The notes: generated by a model not told the origin, from the sequence alone. A DNA stretch of 64,000 bases from Microbacterium sp. A20 (GCF_004794515.1 NZ_SSDF01000085.1:1-64000), one strand, 5' to 3'. Positions 26,301-34,515 are shown, counted from the first letter of the stretch. Program-made: numbers and translations.

Positions 26301-27522
26301 CGCCGAGCAGGTCGCCGCGCAGTACGCGCTGTACGCTGTGCCGCCGGTCGAACCGCCGACGCCGCCCACCTGCACGCCGGACGGCGAGGTCATCACGGAT
26401 GTGATGGCGGAGGGCGACTGGGCCCCGCGGACCCCCGCCAAGTGGGACTTCCCCGGTGACGAGGTCGTGCTCACCGAGGCCGGCACCAACCCGAACGACG
26501 GGATCCGCCGGCCGTTCGAGTACGCCGTGCTGACCGAGGGGCCGGAGCTGGGATCGTTCGACCTCACCGGCGAGGTGCGTCTCGACGAGAAGGCCTCCGT
26601 GAACAACCGCGACGTCATCATCGTCTTCGGCTGGAAGTCGGACACGGAGTACTACTACGCACACCTCTCGCAGGACAACTCGATCTACCCGCACAACGGC
26701 ATCTTCAAAGTGAACAAGGCCGACCGCGAGCGGATCGACGACCAGTGGGACGGCGCGGTCGGTGCTCCTCCGGCGGTCACCGACGAGGAGTGGCACGACG
26801 TGCGCGTGGTCCGCTGCGTCGACAGCGGCGACATCGCCGTCTACGTCGACGGGCTCGACACCCCGCTGATGACCGCGAACGACAAGACGTTCCCCGAGGG
26901 TCGGGTGGGCTTCGGCTCGTTCGACAACTTCGGGCGTCTCCGCGACCTCTCGGTCACGGCGGCAGCGACGGACACCACGGCTCCCGTGGCGACCGTCAAG
27001 AGCGGCGCGGAGTTCACGGTGGGTCGTGACGGCGTCTACAGCAAGGTGTCGTTCAAGCTCCACGACGAGGGGAAGATCGATCGGCTGACCCTCAACGGCG
27101 TCGAGAAGGATCTGACCGACAACGTCTGGTCCGACCTGAATCACGTGAAGCCGGGAGTGTTCGGTGCCGTCGCCGGGGCGAACACGCTGGTCGTGTACGA
27201 CGTGGCGGGCAACGCCACCACCGTGAAGTTCACCCTCGATGTCACGGCCCCCGCCGTGACGGTCAAGGAGGGCGGCCAGTACACCGTGGGCGCGAACGGC
27301 TCCTACAGCCTGGTGTCGTACAAGCTCAACGACGGCGGCAAGGTGGACCGGCTGACGGTCAACGGAGTGGCGAAGGATCTGACGGACAACGTCTGGTCCG
27401 ACCTCAACTTCGTGAAGCCGGGGGCCTTCGGTGCCAAGGCCGGCGCGAACACGCTGGTCGTGTACGACGTGGCGGGCAACGCCACGACCGTGCCGTTCAC
27501 GCTGGTCGGCGCCGGCGGGTAG
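23332..27522 (+). CDS. Secreted multidomain PQQ-type sugar dehydrogenase with LamG, 3-keto-disaccharide hydrolase-like and C-terminal repeats
   Basis: A 1396-aa exported protein. A signal peptide ends near residue 50 (ASPAAAA). A jelly-roll-like domain (about 50-255) comes first. A glucose/sorbosone dehydrogenase-type beta-propeller (about 268-715) follows, with FHPDFAENGLFYTVHTEGG, GDGGNGVGNGNPQDLSTPQGKILRVNP, GMRDPHRISWD and GEWQVESVYAVEPGDNFGW. A LamG domain (about 737-997), a DUF1080/3-keto-disaccharide hydrolase-like domain (about 1023-1203) and two 89-aa repeats (from 1214 and 1304) complete it. There is no sortase motif or C-terminal membrane helix. GAGG precedes the ATG. It probably oxidises and processes an extracellular glycoside whose product the LivHMGF-type importer takes up (inference from the shared operators). 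Confidence 0.85.
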   Translation: MHERIMRPASSSTRSAAPPPRSFGIRRTGAVVAAAAVVGALLTASPAAAAEPFTELVDFEAYERVALNGQDGWTSSAAPRVIADPLNGNNQVVESVGGTQQSYRAIPAIAEGATGTLFFRFLRTGSVDTSFGITDVDAPNDYVNSRAYVNNQNDDVLRVRDGGAFKPAGVWSKDAWQCVWIVADNAADKVTVYSQGGAYEEQTRLPEGTEQQFGFRQAVNGALDRFFWKNGATSTGRLLLDDVAVDNTGENLAIATGNPGDCAPGGTANEPLLNPLPDPALADLGIEVTELAQLPKSQTTPATQDQRLVRHNRITHLDEVPDDSGRLMVPDNNDILYLVDKESGEYVPYLNVRNEFIDNFHNSAGLGTGLGSAEFHPDFAENGLFYTVHTEGGTALTEDAPDFPAFGTTAFHSVITEWKADDPSAATFAGSHREVMRIPFAGRVHTVQQIAFNPTVQEGDADYGNLYILVGDGGNGVGNGNPQDLSTPQGKILRVNPTGDDSENGEYGVPSDNPFVDDADALPEIYAVGMRDPHRISWDTEGDHTMYLAHIGEWQVESVYAVEPGDNFGWSVREGSFLAENRQIFPLPKDDAENGFTYPVAAYDHNRDPGQTGDAGVAVNGGFVYRGDIPELQGRYLFTDLVRGWVLSTDAEEMVRNDGDIDDLATIEELRVFADGEETTFQELVGDKRVDLRFGSDADGELYLVSKANGKIWKVTGARSVDEPTNPFVLPALAPNLVTHHDFDHPDAAKPTVEVDQGRSGTDISLINGGVEMRVADRAYPGAGEALQTQQMSPRTASNDDWKAGIYDANGVDSLDAFAGTDKASVMGWFKPTGDHPALNSGTANPDDVYNAIGLAGVLTGTSDGHAVRALLEVITVDGELKLVALGRRVDGAGSWTFAADLPWDEILKKGQWVHLAATFDFAAGEMKLFMNGEELAGKYTASNPWGGGSTSDTAPAGIKIGGSFPQNTREANPFNGRMDDIMLLDTVPTAEQVAAQYALYAVPPVEPPTPPTCTPDGEVITDVMAEGDWAPRTPAKWDFPGDEVVLTEAGTNPNDGIRRPFEYAVLTEGPELGSFDLTGEVRLDEKASVNNRDVIIVFGWKSDTEYYYAHLSQDNSIYPHNGIFKVNKADRERIDDQWDGAVGAPPAVTDEEWHDVRVVRCVDSGDIAVYVDGLDTPLMTANDKTFPEGRVGFGSFDNFGRLRDLSVTAAATDTTAPVATVKSGAEFTVGRDGVYSKVSFKLHDEGKIDRLTLNGVEKDLTDNVWSDLNHVKPGVFGAVAGANTLVVYDVAGNATTVKFTLDVTAPAVTVKEGGQYTVGANGSYSLVSYKLNDGGKVDRLTVNGVAKDLTDNVWSDLNFVKPGAFGAKAGANTLVVYDVAGNATTVPFTLVGAGG
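26971..27519 (+). repeat. Two 267-bp (89-aa) tandem repeats in the dehydrogenase gene
   Basis: Codons for DLTDNVWSDLN and for ANTLVVYDVAGNATTV recur exactly 267 bp apart (for example AACGTCTGGTCCGACCT at 27121 and 27388). The repeats form two Ig-like C-terminal modules. The near-identical DNA suggests recent duplication or gene conversion. Confidence 0.85.
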
Positions 27523-27535
27523 CAGCGGGCGAAGT

Positions 27536-27578
27536 CAGAGCGGCCCCCGGGACGGAATCCGTTCCGGGGGCCGCTCTG
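27536..27578. terminator. Bidirectional terminator between convergent genes
   Basis: A perfect 15-bp stem (CAGAGCGGCCCCCGG with its complement) encloses a 13-base loop that can itself pair (GACGG/CCGTT with a wobble). It lies between the dehydrogenase stop and the stop of the LacI gene at 27589. Confidence 0.87.
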
Positions 27579-27588
27579 TGCTTCCGCG

Positions 27589-28620
27589 TCAGACGACGGC
27601 CGAGCTCGCGCGCGCGAAGAGTGTGGGTGTCATCGTGATCGTACGGTGCGTGTGACCCACGGGATCCGCGATCTCCTCATAGAGCACCTGGGCGGCGGTG
27701 CGCCCCATCTCGAGTCCCGGCTGACCCACGCTGGTGATCGGGATCGAGCTGTCCTGCGCGAAGTGGTTGTTGTCGTAGCCGACCACGGCGATGTCGGACG
27801 GCACGTGCATGCCGGCCAGCTGCATGGTCTGGATCGCCCCCGCGGCCAGGGCGTCGGCGGCGGCGAAGAGCCCTTCGGGACGCTCGCCGATGGGGCGGGA
27901 GCTGAGCATCTCGCCGAGCGCGTAGCCGCCGCGGACCGTGATGCTGCGGGTCTCGATCGTCTCGAGCCGGGCATCGGCGACCTCGGCGACCGCCCGCTGC
28001 GCCCCGATGTGGCGCTGTGCGATCGCGGAGAGTGAGAACGGGCCGCCGGCGAACGCCAGACGGCGTAGACCCTGGTCGAGCAGGTGACGGGTGGCGAGGT
28101 AGCCGCCGAGCTCCTCGTCGACGACCACACCGCAGGCGTCGTCGTCTCCCGGCCAGTTCACGTGCACGACGGGCATGCCCCGGTGGCGCGCGGCACGAGC
28201 GGCATCGAGAGGTGCGTCGAGCGGGGCGAGGAGGATGCCCGCCACCTTCGCCTCCTCGAACACGCTGATGTAGGAGTCCTGCTTCGCGAGGTTCACGTCG
28301 CTGTTGGCGAGGAGGAGGCGGATGTTGTGCGTATCGAGTTCCTCCTCGACGCCGCGAGCCATGTCGACGAAGAACGAGTTGCCGACATCCACGACCACGA
28401 ATCCGACGGTGTCCGCGCGCCCGGTGACGAGGGAGCGGGCGGCGTTGTTGCGCACGAAGCCGAGTTCGTCGATGGCGCTCAGCACCCGCTCGCGTGTCTC
28501 CTTCGCGACGATCTGCGGATTGTTCAGGACGTTCGACACGGTGCCGAGCGCCACGCCCGCATGCCGGGCGACGTCGGCCATCACCGGGCGGGGCCGGCCC
28601 GCATCGGAGGAGGTGGTCAT
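27589..28620 (-). CDS. LacI family transcriptional regulator (rhamnosidase locus)
   Basis: A 343-aa LacI protein. HTH is about residues 13-35 (VMADVARHAGVALGTVSNVLNNP). The hinge and sensor domains cover about 55-343 (FVVVDVGNSFFVDMARGVEEEL, AGILLAPLDAP, AVVGYDNNHFAQDSSIPITSV). The ATG at 28620 (MTTSSDAG) precedes the HTH at normal distance. The longer frame includes the operators, though an ATG at 28653 behind AAGAAG is a possible alternative. It is divergent from a sugar importer plus GH78 rhamnosidase, and two GAAGCGCTTC-type palindromes lie between them. It probably senses a rhamnose-containing sugar (inference). Confidence 0.9.
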   Translation of the reverse strand: MTTSSDAGRPRPVMADVARHAGVALGTVSNVLNNPQIVAKETRERVLSAIDELGFVRNNAARSLVTGRADTVGFVVVDVGNSFFVDMARGVEEELDTHNIRLLLANSDVNLAKQDSYISVFEEAKVAGILLAPLDAPLDAARAARHRGMPVVHVNWPGDDDACGVVVDEELGGYLATRHLLDQGLRRLAFAGGPFSLSAIAQRHIGAQRAVAEVADARLETIETRSITVRGGYALGEMLSSRPIGERPEGLFAAADALAAGAIQTMQLAGMHVPSDIAVVGYDNNHFAQDSSIPITSVGQPGLEMGRTAAQVLYEEIADPVGHTHRTITMTPTLFARASSAVV

Positions 28621-28653
28621 GTGGTCGTCGTCCGTTCGTCGCGAAAAAGCCAT

Positions 28654-28696
28654 TTGCTTCTTGGAGCGCTTCAAGCGTACTATCTGAAGCGCTTCA
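28654..28696. promoter_or_regulatory. LacI operators and promoter of the rhamnoside importer
   Basis: Two palindromes share the AGCGCTTCAAG core: one at 28660-28675 (one mismatch between arms) and TGAAGCGCTTCA at 28685-28696, with centres 23 bp apart. A plus promoter TTGCTT (28654-28659), 18 bp, TACTAT (28678-28683) lies across them. The second site would block the start point. They are the likely targets of the LacI protein at 27589. Confidence 0.72.
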
Positions 28697-28737
28697 AGTG
28701 TGTGATCAACGCGGCTCGCCCGTTTCAAGGAGGAATC

Positions 28738-30036
28738 ATGAAGCTGACCACAGCACGGCTCTGGAGACGCGGTGCGATCACCGCCATCGCCGGAGCATCT
28801 GCCCTCGCACTCACCGCCTGCGGTGGCGGCGGGGGATCGACGGCGGGCACGGACTCGCTGTCCCTGTTCGTGAACGTCGAGAACACCGAAGTCCCCGCCA
28901 TCCTGGAGACGCTCGCCGGTGATGCCTGCTCCGCCGAGGCCGACACCCTTCCGCTCGACGTCGAGACGGTCCCGCAGTCGAACCTCGACCAGCAGCTGCA
29001 GCTCAAGGCCGGCCAGGGCGACCTGCCGGTGCTCTTCAGTGCCGGCAACGCCCCTGCACTGACCAAGACCCTCGCCGATTCGGGCAACGTCGCCGACTTC
29101 GAGGAGATCCTCACCGACCTCGACGTGATCGACAACATCGAGCCGGCGGCGATCTCGACCATCGAGAACCTCTACGGCGGCTTCCGCGTGCTGCCCTTCG
29201 AATACAACGTCGAGGGCATCTGGTACAACAAAGCGATCTTCGCCGATCAGGGCATCGACGAGCCGCAGACGTTCGACGAGCTGGTCGCCGCCGCCGCGAA
29301 GCTCGAGGCGGCCGGCATCCAGCCGTTCTCCGCGAGCGGCGAGCAGGGCTGGCCGATCACCCGCCTGATCTCCGGCTACCTCTTCCGCGACCTCGGACCG
29401 GACGCGCTTCAGAAGGTCGCCGACGGCGAGGCGAAGCTCACCGATCCCGAGTACGTGGCCGCCGCGCAGGCGATCGCCGACCTCGGCGCCGAGGGCTACT
29501 TCGGCCAGGGCGTGGGCTCCATCGACATGGCGACCAGCGAGAACCAGTTCCTCAACGGCTCGGCCGCGATGTTCTACATGGGCTCGTGGTTCCTGAGCCA
29601 GGCGAACGACCCCGAGGTCAACCAGATCGGCGCGGAGAACATCGGCTTCATGCCGTTCCCCGGCGTCGAAGGCGGTGCGGGCGACCGTTCGCAGCTCGCC
29701 GCCAACGTGGGTCTGCCCATCACGATGAACGCCAAGGCCGTGAACGACGACACCGAGGCATGGCTGTCCTGCATCACCGAGAACTACGGCTCCGTGGCTC
29801 TCGAGCAGGAGAACCGGGTATCCGGCTTCGCGCTCAACACCGAGGTCACCGACGTGCCGCCGCTCACGCAGCTCATCCAGGAGCAGGTCGCCGGCACCGA
29901 GACCACCGTCCTCTGGTTCGAGGCGCTGTTCTCTGCCGAGGCCACGACCACGAGCCAGCGCAACGCCGCACCGCTGATCACCGGCAGTGTCTCCGCCGAG
30001 GAGTTCATGTCGATGATCCAGGCGGACCTCGACTAG
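28738..30036 (+). CDS. Sugar ABC transporter substrate-binding lipoprotein
   Basis: A 432-aa type-II (CUT1) extracellular binding protein. It has a lipoprotein signal with lipobox LTAC (Cys at about residue 28), then a poly-Gly linker. The binding domain has LKAGQGDLPVLFSAGNAP, VLPFEYNVEGIWYNKAIFADQGI (sugar-binding hinge), FLNGSAAMFYMGSWFLSQ and PLITGSVSAEEFMSMIQADL. AGGAGG precedes the ATG at 28738. It is the first gene of an operon with two permeases and a GH78 enzyme, so an oligosaccharide containing rhamnose is the likely ligand. No ATPase gene is in the operon, as is usual where a shared MsiK-type ATPase serves. Confidence 0.92.
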   Translation: MKLTTARLWRRGAITAIAGASALALTACGGGGGSTAGTDSLSLFVNVENTEVPAILETLAGDACSAEADTLPLDVETVPQSNLDQQLQLKAGQGDLPVLFSAGNAPALTKTLADSGNVADFEEILTDLDVIDNIEPAAISTIENLYGGFRVLPFEYNVEGIWYNKAIFADQGIDEPQTFDELVAAAAKLEAAGIQPFSASGEQGWPITRLISGYLFRDLGPDALQKVADGEAKLTDPEYVAAAQAIADLGAEGYFGQGVGSIDMATSENQFLNGSAAMFYMGSWFLSQANDPEVNQIGAENIGFMPFPGVEGGAGDRSQLAANVGLPITMNAKAVNDDTEAWLSCITENYGSVALEQENRVSGFALNTEVTDVPPLTQLIQEQVAGTETTVLWFEALFSAEATTTSQRNAAPLITGSVSAEEFMSMIQADLD

Positions 30037-30047
30037 CGAGAAAACGA

Positions 30048-30077
30048 GAGGGGCGGCGTCCTCGTACGCCGCCCCTC
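30048..30077 (+). terminator. Intra-operon hairpin after the binding-protein gene
   Basis: A perfect 12-bp stem GAGGGGCGGCGT/ACGCCGCCCCTC with a 6-base loop lies 11 bp after the stop, with no T-run. The permease 17 bp further on has its RBS (AGGAG) but no visible promoter. The hairpin is therefore more likely a 3' mRNA stabiliser or partial terminator that raises binding-protein levels over permease levels. Confidence 0.75.
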
Positions 30078-30094
30078 ATCCTTCAGGAGAACGT

Positions 30095-30988
30095 ATGCAG
30101 AACGTGTTGGGCGACCGCAAGGCGATCGCCATCCTTCTCGGCCCCGCCTTGCTCATCTACTCGGTGGTGATGCTCATCCCCGTGTTCTGGTCGCTGGGCT
30201 ACACGCTGTTCGAGGGCAACGCCATCGTCGGCTTCGAGTTCGTCGGCCTCGACAACTTCGTCCGGCTGATCGGCGACTCCGAGGTGCACGCCGCGCTGCT
30301 GTTCACCCTGAAGTACGCCGCCGTCGTGACCATCGGACAGGTCCTGCTCGGGTACCTGCTCTCGCTGCTCTACGTCTTCGCGCTCAAGCGCGCATCCGGC
30401 CTCGTCCGGACCCTGGTCTTCTTCCCCGTCGTGATGCCGACGGTCGCCGTCGCGCTGCTCTTCCAGCAGCTGTTCTCGATCGCGCCGACCGAGGGCGTGG
30501 TCAACTCGATCCTGTCGGGCCTGGGCGGTGTGCCGGTGGACTGGTTCGGTGACGGCGCGAGTGCGTTCATCGTCATCGCGATCATGGACATCTGGCGCTC
30601 CATGGGCTTCTACGGTGTGCTGCTCTACGCCGGGCTGATCGACATCCCCGAGGATGTGCTGGAATCAGCCCGCCTTGACGGCGCCAGCGGATGGAAGCTC
30701 GTCCGCCACGTGGTGCTGCCGCTCTCCGCCCCGGTGCTGATCTCGTCGTTGATCTTCTCGATCAACGGAACCCTGAAGGTCTTCGACAGTGTGCTCGCGC
30801 TGACCAACGGCGGCCCTGGCACCTCGACCAGTCCCCTCACGATCTCGATGTTCGACAACGCGTTCACCTACGGCAACTACGGCTACGGCTCGACCATCGC
30901 GATGCTGCTCACCATCATCTGCCTCGTCGTGACCGTGTTCATCTTCCGTGCCAATGCCGGCTCGGCGAAGAAGGGAGGCGTGGCATGA
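30095..30988 (+). CDS. Sugar ABC transporter permease (MalF/UgpA type)
   Basis: A 297-aa permease with six helices. It starts with AIAILLGPALLIYSVVMLIPVFWSL and FVGLDNFVRLIGD. The EAA-loop that binds the ATPase is ESARLDGASGWKLVRHVVLPLSAP (about residues 189-212). A hairpin separates it from the binding-protein gene, and it overlaps the next permease by ATGA. Confidence 0.92.
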   Translation: MQNVLGDRKAIAILLGPALLIYSVVMLIPVFWSLGYTLFEGNAIVGFEFVGLDNFVRLIGDSEVHAALLFTLKYAAVVTIGQVLLGYLLSLLYVFALKRASGLVRTLVFFPVVMPTVAVALLFQQLFSIAPTEGVVNSILSGLGGVPVDWFGDGASAFIVIAIMDIWRSMGFYGVLLYAGLIDIPEDVLESARLDGASGWKLVRHVVLPLSAPVLISSLIFSINGTLKVFDSVLALTNGGPGTSTSPLTISMFDNAFTYGNYGYGSTIAMLLTIICLVVTVFIFRANAGSAKKGGVA

Positions 30989-31845
30989 GCGCGTCGACAC
31001 CCGTATCCCGCCGCGCGACCAGGATGCTCCGTCGCGCACCCATCTGGCTGCTCGTCGCCGTGCTCCTGGTCATCGTCGGCTACCCGCTGATCTGGCTGCT
31101 GCTGGGCTCGTTCAAGAGCCAGCGGGAGTTCCTGGAGGCACCCACCTGGGCGCTTCCGGAGCAGTGGAACTTCGACAACTACATCGTCGCCTGGGACACG
31201 GCCGGTCTCGGCCAGTCCCTCTTCAACAGCGCCATCACGGTGCTGCCGTCGCTCTTCCTCATGCTGCTCCTGGGCACCGCGGCGGCGTTCGCACTCGAGG
31301 TGCTCGTCTGGAAGGGACGCAGCGGGGTGCTCATCATCTTCCTCGCCGGCATCATGGTGCCGACGCAGATGATCCTGCTCCCGCTGTTCAGCACCTACTT
31401 CCAGCTCGGGCTCACCGGCTCGCTCTGGCCGCTGATCATCACCTACACGGCCACGGGTCTGCCGCTGACCGTCTTCCTGATGGCGACATACTTCCGTGCG
31501 ATCCCGCGTGAGGTGTTCGAGGCGGCGACGCTCGACGGCGCCAGCATCTACCGGCAGTTCTTCTCCATCGCGCTGCCGATGATGAAGAACGGACTGTTCA
31601 CGGTCGGCCTCGTGCAGTTCTTCTTCTTCTGGAACGACCTGCTCATCGCGCTGACCTTCGCCAACTCCGGCAACCTGCGCACCCTGCAGGTCGGACTGCT
31701 CAACTTCAACGGCCAGTTCGGCACGACCCAATACGGTCCGCTGTTCGCCGCCATCAGCATCAACGTGTTCGCGCTCCTGATCATCTACCTGGTGCTCAAC
31801 CAGCGCATCCAGAAGGGCCTCACGGCCGGAGCGGTCAAGGGATGA
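30985..31845 (+). CDS. Sugar ABC transporter permease (MalG/UgpE type)
   Basis: A 286-aa partner permease. It has helix 1 at about 18-40, the conserved LLLGSFKSQREFLEAPTWALPEQWNFDNY, and the EAA-loop EAATLDGASIYRQFFSIALPMMKN. The ATG at 30985 is nested in the upstream stop (ATGA), and its own stop overlaps the rhamnosidase ATG the same way. All three proteins are thus translationally coupled. Confidence 0.92.
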   Translation: MSASTPVSRRATRMLRRAPIWLLVAVLLVIVGYPLIWLLLGSFKSQREFLEAPTWALPEQWNFDNYIVAWDTAGLGQSLFNSAITVLPSLFLMLLLGTAAAFALEVLVWKGRSGVLIIFLAGIMVPTQMILLPLFSTYFQLGLTGSLWPLIITYTATGLPLTVFLMATYFRAIPREVFEAATLDGASIYRQFFSIALPMMKNGLFTVGLVQFFFFWNDLLIALTFANSGNLRTLQVGLLNFNGQFGTTQYGPLFAAISINVFALLIIYLVLNQRIQKGLTAGAVKG

Positions 31846-34451
31846 GCGCGCCCACCACTGAAAGGACGTTCGTGAAGGTCTCCGCTCCCCGGTTCGAGCA
31901 CATCGACGACACGCTCGGGCTGGGGGCCCGCACGCCGCGGCTCTCCTGGAAGACCGAGGCCCCGGAGGGCTGGACCCAGCACGGGTGGCAGCTCGAGTGC
32001 GAGCGCGCGGGTGGCACGGTCGTCGCATCCGGCACGAACGCCGATCAGGTGCTCGTCGACTGGCCGTTCGAACCGCTCTCCTCCCGCGAGCAGGTGCGGG
32101 TGCGCGTGCGCGTCCGCGGCGAGGATGAGCGCTGGTCGTCCTGGAGCGAGCAGACGACCGCCGAGGCGGGACTGCTGGATGCCGCGGACTGGGTCGCCGC
32201 ACCGGTCGGCGCGTCGTGGCCCGAGACTCCCGACACCGAACGCCGTCCCGCACTCGTGCGGCGGACCTTCCGTCTCGATCGTCCGGTCGCGAGCGCACGC
32301 CTGTACGTCACGGCGCACGGGCTCTACGAGGCGGAGATCAACGGTGCGCGCATCGGCGACCACGAGTTCTCGCCGGGGTGGACGAAGTACGACGAGCGTC
32401 TCGTGTACTGGACCTTCGATGTCACCGACCAGCTCGTCGAGGGTGAGAACACCGTCGGCGCCTGGCTGGGCGACGGCTGGTATCGCGGACGGCTCGGCTT
32501 CAACGGCGGCTACCGCGACCTGTACGGCACCGACCAGGCCCTCATCGCTCAGCTCGAGGTCACGCACGACGACGGGACGAAGACGGTCATCGCGACGGAT
32601 GAGAGCTGGTCGACCGCCCCGAGCCCGATCCTGGTGTCCGGCCTGTACGACGGCGAGAAGCACGATGCCCGCGAGGAGCAGCTCGGATGGTCGCGCCCCG
32701 GAGGCGCCGGCGACGGGTGGAGCCCCGTGCGCGTCGGCCATCGCGATCCGGCGACGCTGGTCGCCCCGACGCTGCCGCCGGTGCGCTGCACCGAGGAACT
32801 CGCCCCCGTCACCGTCACCCGGGTCGACGAGACGACCCACCTCCTCGACTTCGGTCAGAACCTCGTCGGGCGGCTTCGCGTGCGGGTGCACGGGCCGGCG
32901 GGGCATGTGATCGCCCTGCGCCACGCCGAGGTGCTGGAGCACGGAGAGCTCGGCATCCGACCGCTGCGCCTGGCCGACGCCCACGACCTCATCACGCTCG
33001 ACGGCGGGGAGCCGCGGTTCTGGGAGCCCAAATTCACCTTCCACGGCTTCCGCTACGCGACGGTCACCGGCCTCGAGGAGATCGGGGAGGGGGACGTGGT
33101 CGCGCGCGTCATCCACAGCGACATGCGCCGCACCGGATGGCTGGAGACGTCGAACCCCGACCTGAACCGCCTGCACGAGAACGTCCGCTGGGGCATGCGC
33201 GGCAACTTCCTCAGCATCCCCACCGACTGCCCGCAGCGCGACGAGCGCCTCGGCTGGACCGGCGATGTGCAGGTCTTCGCGCCCACGGCATCCTTCCTCT
33301 ACGACTCGGCCGGCTTCCTCGAGAACTGGCTCACCGACGTGGCTCTCGAACAGCTCCCCGACGGCACCATCCCGTGGTTCGTGCCGGTCATCCCCGGCGG
33401 TCCCACCTGGAACCCGATCCGGACCGGGGCCGTGTGGGGAGACGTCTCGGTGCTGACGCCCTGGACGCTCCACGAGCGGTTCGGTGACCGCGAGGTGCTG
33501 CGCCGCCAGTACGACAGCGGCCGCAAGTGGGTCGAGCGCATGATCACGCAGTCCGGATCCGCGCGTCTCTGGCGTGACGGTCACCAGCTGGGTGACTGGC
33601 TCGACCCGGCGGCACCGCCGCACGATCCGGCCGATGCGCGTACCGACAGGTATCTGGTCGCCTCTGCGTACTTCGCCTTCTCGACGCGACGGCTGGCCGA
33701 CACTGCCAGGCTCCTCGGCCTCGCGGCCGATGCCGACCGGTACGCCCGGATCGCCGAGGAGGCGCGCGATGCCTTCCGCGCGGAATACGTGCGACCGGAC
33801 GGCACACTCACCTCCGACGCGCAGACCGCGTACGCGCTCGCCATCCGCTTCGGACTCCTGAGTGCGACCGAGGAGGCGGCCGCGGGCCGGCGTCTCGCCG
33901 CGCTCGTCCGCGAGGCCGGGAACCGCATCGCCACGGGGTTCGCGGGGACTCCGGTCATCAGCGACGCGCTGTCTCAGACCGGACACGTCGACACGGCCTA
34001 CGACCTGATCCTCGAGACCGAATGCCCGTCGTGGCTCTACACGGTGCGCATGGGCGGGACGACCATCTGGGAGCGCTGGGATTCCATGCTGCCCGACGGA
34101 TCGATCAACCCCGGCGAGATGACCAGCTTCAACCACTTCGCTCTCGGGAGCGTGGCGGACTGGATGCACCGGGTCATCGGCGGACTCTCGCCGGCGGCCC
34201 CCGGGTATCGGAGGATCGAGTGGGCGCCCGAGCCCGGCGGCGGACTGGACCACGCACGCGTTGCGTTCGAGTCGCCGTACGGTCTGATCGAGGGATCCTG
34301 GCGGCGATCGGCCGAGGGGATCCGGTACGAGCTCTCCGTTCCGACCGGCGTCGAGGGCACGATCCGCATCGCCGGCCTCGACGAGCAGCGCATCGAGTCG
34401 GGTGGGCGGTTCGAGGCGTTCGTCTCGTCGTCGGAGGCCGTCGCCGCATGA
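31842..34451 (+). CDS. GH78 alpha-L-rhamnosidase
   Basis: An 869-aa glycoside hydrolase releasing terminal alpha-L-rhamnose. It has N-terminal beta-sandwich domains (about residues 10-330, with GDHEFSPGWTKYDERLVYWTFDVT and LGDGWYRGRLG). The (alpha/alpha)6 catalytic barrel (about 430-770) contains DCPQRDERLGWTGDVQVF (general acid Glu in DERLGW) and GGTTIWERWDS (base Glu). A C-terminal beta-sandwich (from about 775) follows. It has no signal peptide, so it acts in the cytoplasm on imported rhamnosides. It is coupled to the permease genes by ATGA and controlled by the LacI protein at 27589. Confidence 0.94.
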   Translation: MSAPTTERTFVKVSAPRFEHIDDTLGLGARTPRLSWKTEAPEGWTQHGWQLECERAGGTVVASGTNADQVLVDWPFEPLSSREQVRVRVRVRGEDERWSSWSEQTTAEAGLLDAADWVAAPVGASWPETPDTERRPALVRRTFRLDRPVASARLYVTAHGLYEAEINGARIGDHEFSPGWTKYDERLVYWTFDVTDQLVEGENTVGAWLGDGWYRGRLGFNGGYRDLYGTDQALIAQLEVTHDDGTKTVIATDESWSTAPSPILVSGLYDGEKHDAREEQLGWSRPGGAGDGWSPVRVGHRDPATLVAPTLPPVRCTEELAPVTVTRVDETTHLLDFGQNLVGRLRVRVHGPAGHVIALRHAEVLEHGELGIRPLRLADAHDLITLDGGEPRFWEPKFTFHGFRYATVTGLEEIGEGDVVARVIHSDMRRTGWLETSNPDLNRLHENVRWGMRGNFLSIPTDCPQRDERLGWTGDVQVFAPTASFLYDSAGFLENWLTDVALEQLPDGTIPWFVPVIPGGPTWNPIRTGAVWGDVSVLTPWTLHERFGDREVLRRQYDSGRKWVERMITQSGSARLWRDGHQLGDWLDPAAPPHDPADARTDRYLVASAYFAFSTRRLADTARLLGLAADADRYARIAEEARDAFRAEYVRPDGTLTSDAQTAYALAIRFGLLSATEEAAAGRRLAALVREAGNRIATGFAGTPVISDALSQTGHVDTAYDLILETECPSWLYTVRMGGTTIWERWDSMLPDGSINPGEMTSFNHFALGSVADWMHRVIGGLSPAAPGYRRIEWAPEPGGGLDHARVAFESPYGLIEGSWRRSAEGIRYELSVPTGVEGTIRIAGLDEQRIESGGRFEAFVSSSEAVAA

Positions 34452-34454
34452 TCC

Positions 34455-34494
34455 GCTGAAGCGGGGCCGGTGCGATCACCAGCCCCACTTCAGC
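34455..34494 (+). terminator. Hairpin terminator after the rhamnosidase gene
   Basis: GCTGAAG and GGGGC pair with GCCCC and CTTCAGC around a 14-base loop, with one mismatched pair in the stem. It starts three bases after the rhamnosidase stop; there is no T-run. It separates this operon from the leaderless lipoprotein gene. Confidence 0.65.
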
Positions 34495-34503
34495 ATGCCC
34501 GGA

Positions 34504-34515
34504 TACCCTCGGGGC
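34504..34515 (+). promoter_or_regulatory. -10 box of leaderless lipoprotein gene
   Basis: TACCCT (34504-34509) lies six bases before the ATG, and no Shine-Dalgarno sequence is present. Confidence 0.5.

Noticed and set aside
25417..27144. Minus-strand 575-aa open frame
   Set aside because: Antisense to the middle of the secreted dehydrogenase, with low-complexity Val/Arg/Asp composition.
28084..28737. Upstream extension of the binding-protein frame
   Set aside because: It is antisense to the LacI gene and spans the operators. The lipoprotein signal starts at the ATG at 28738 behind AGGAGG.
30048..30077. Full intrinsic terminator
   Set aside because: No T-run follows, and the permease behind it has no promoter of its own, so transcription must continue past it.
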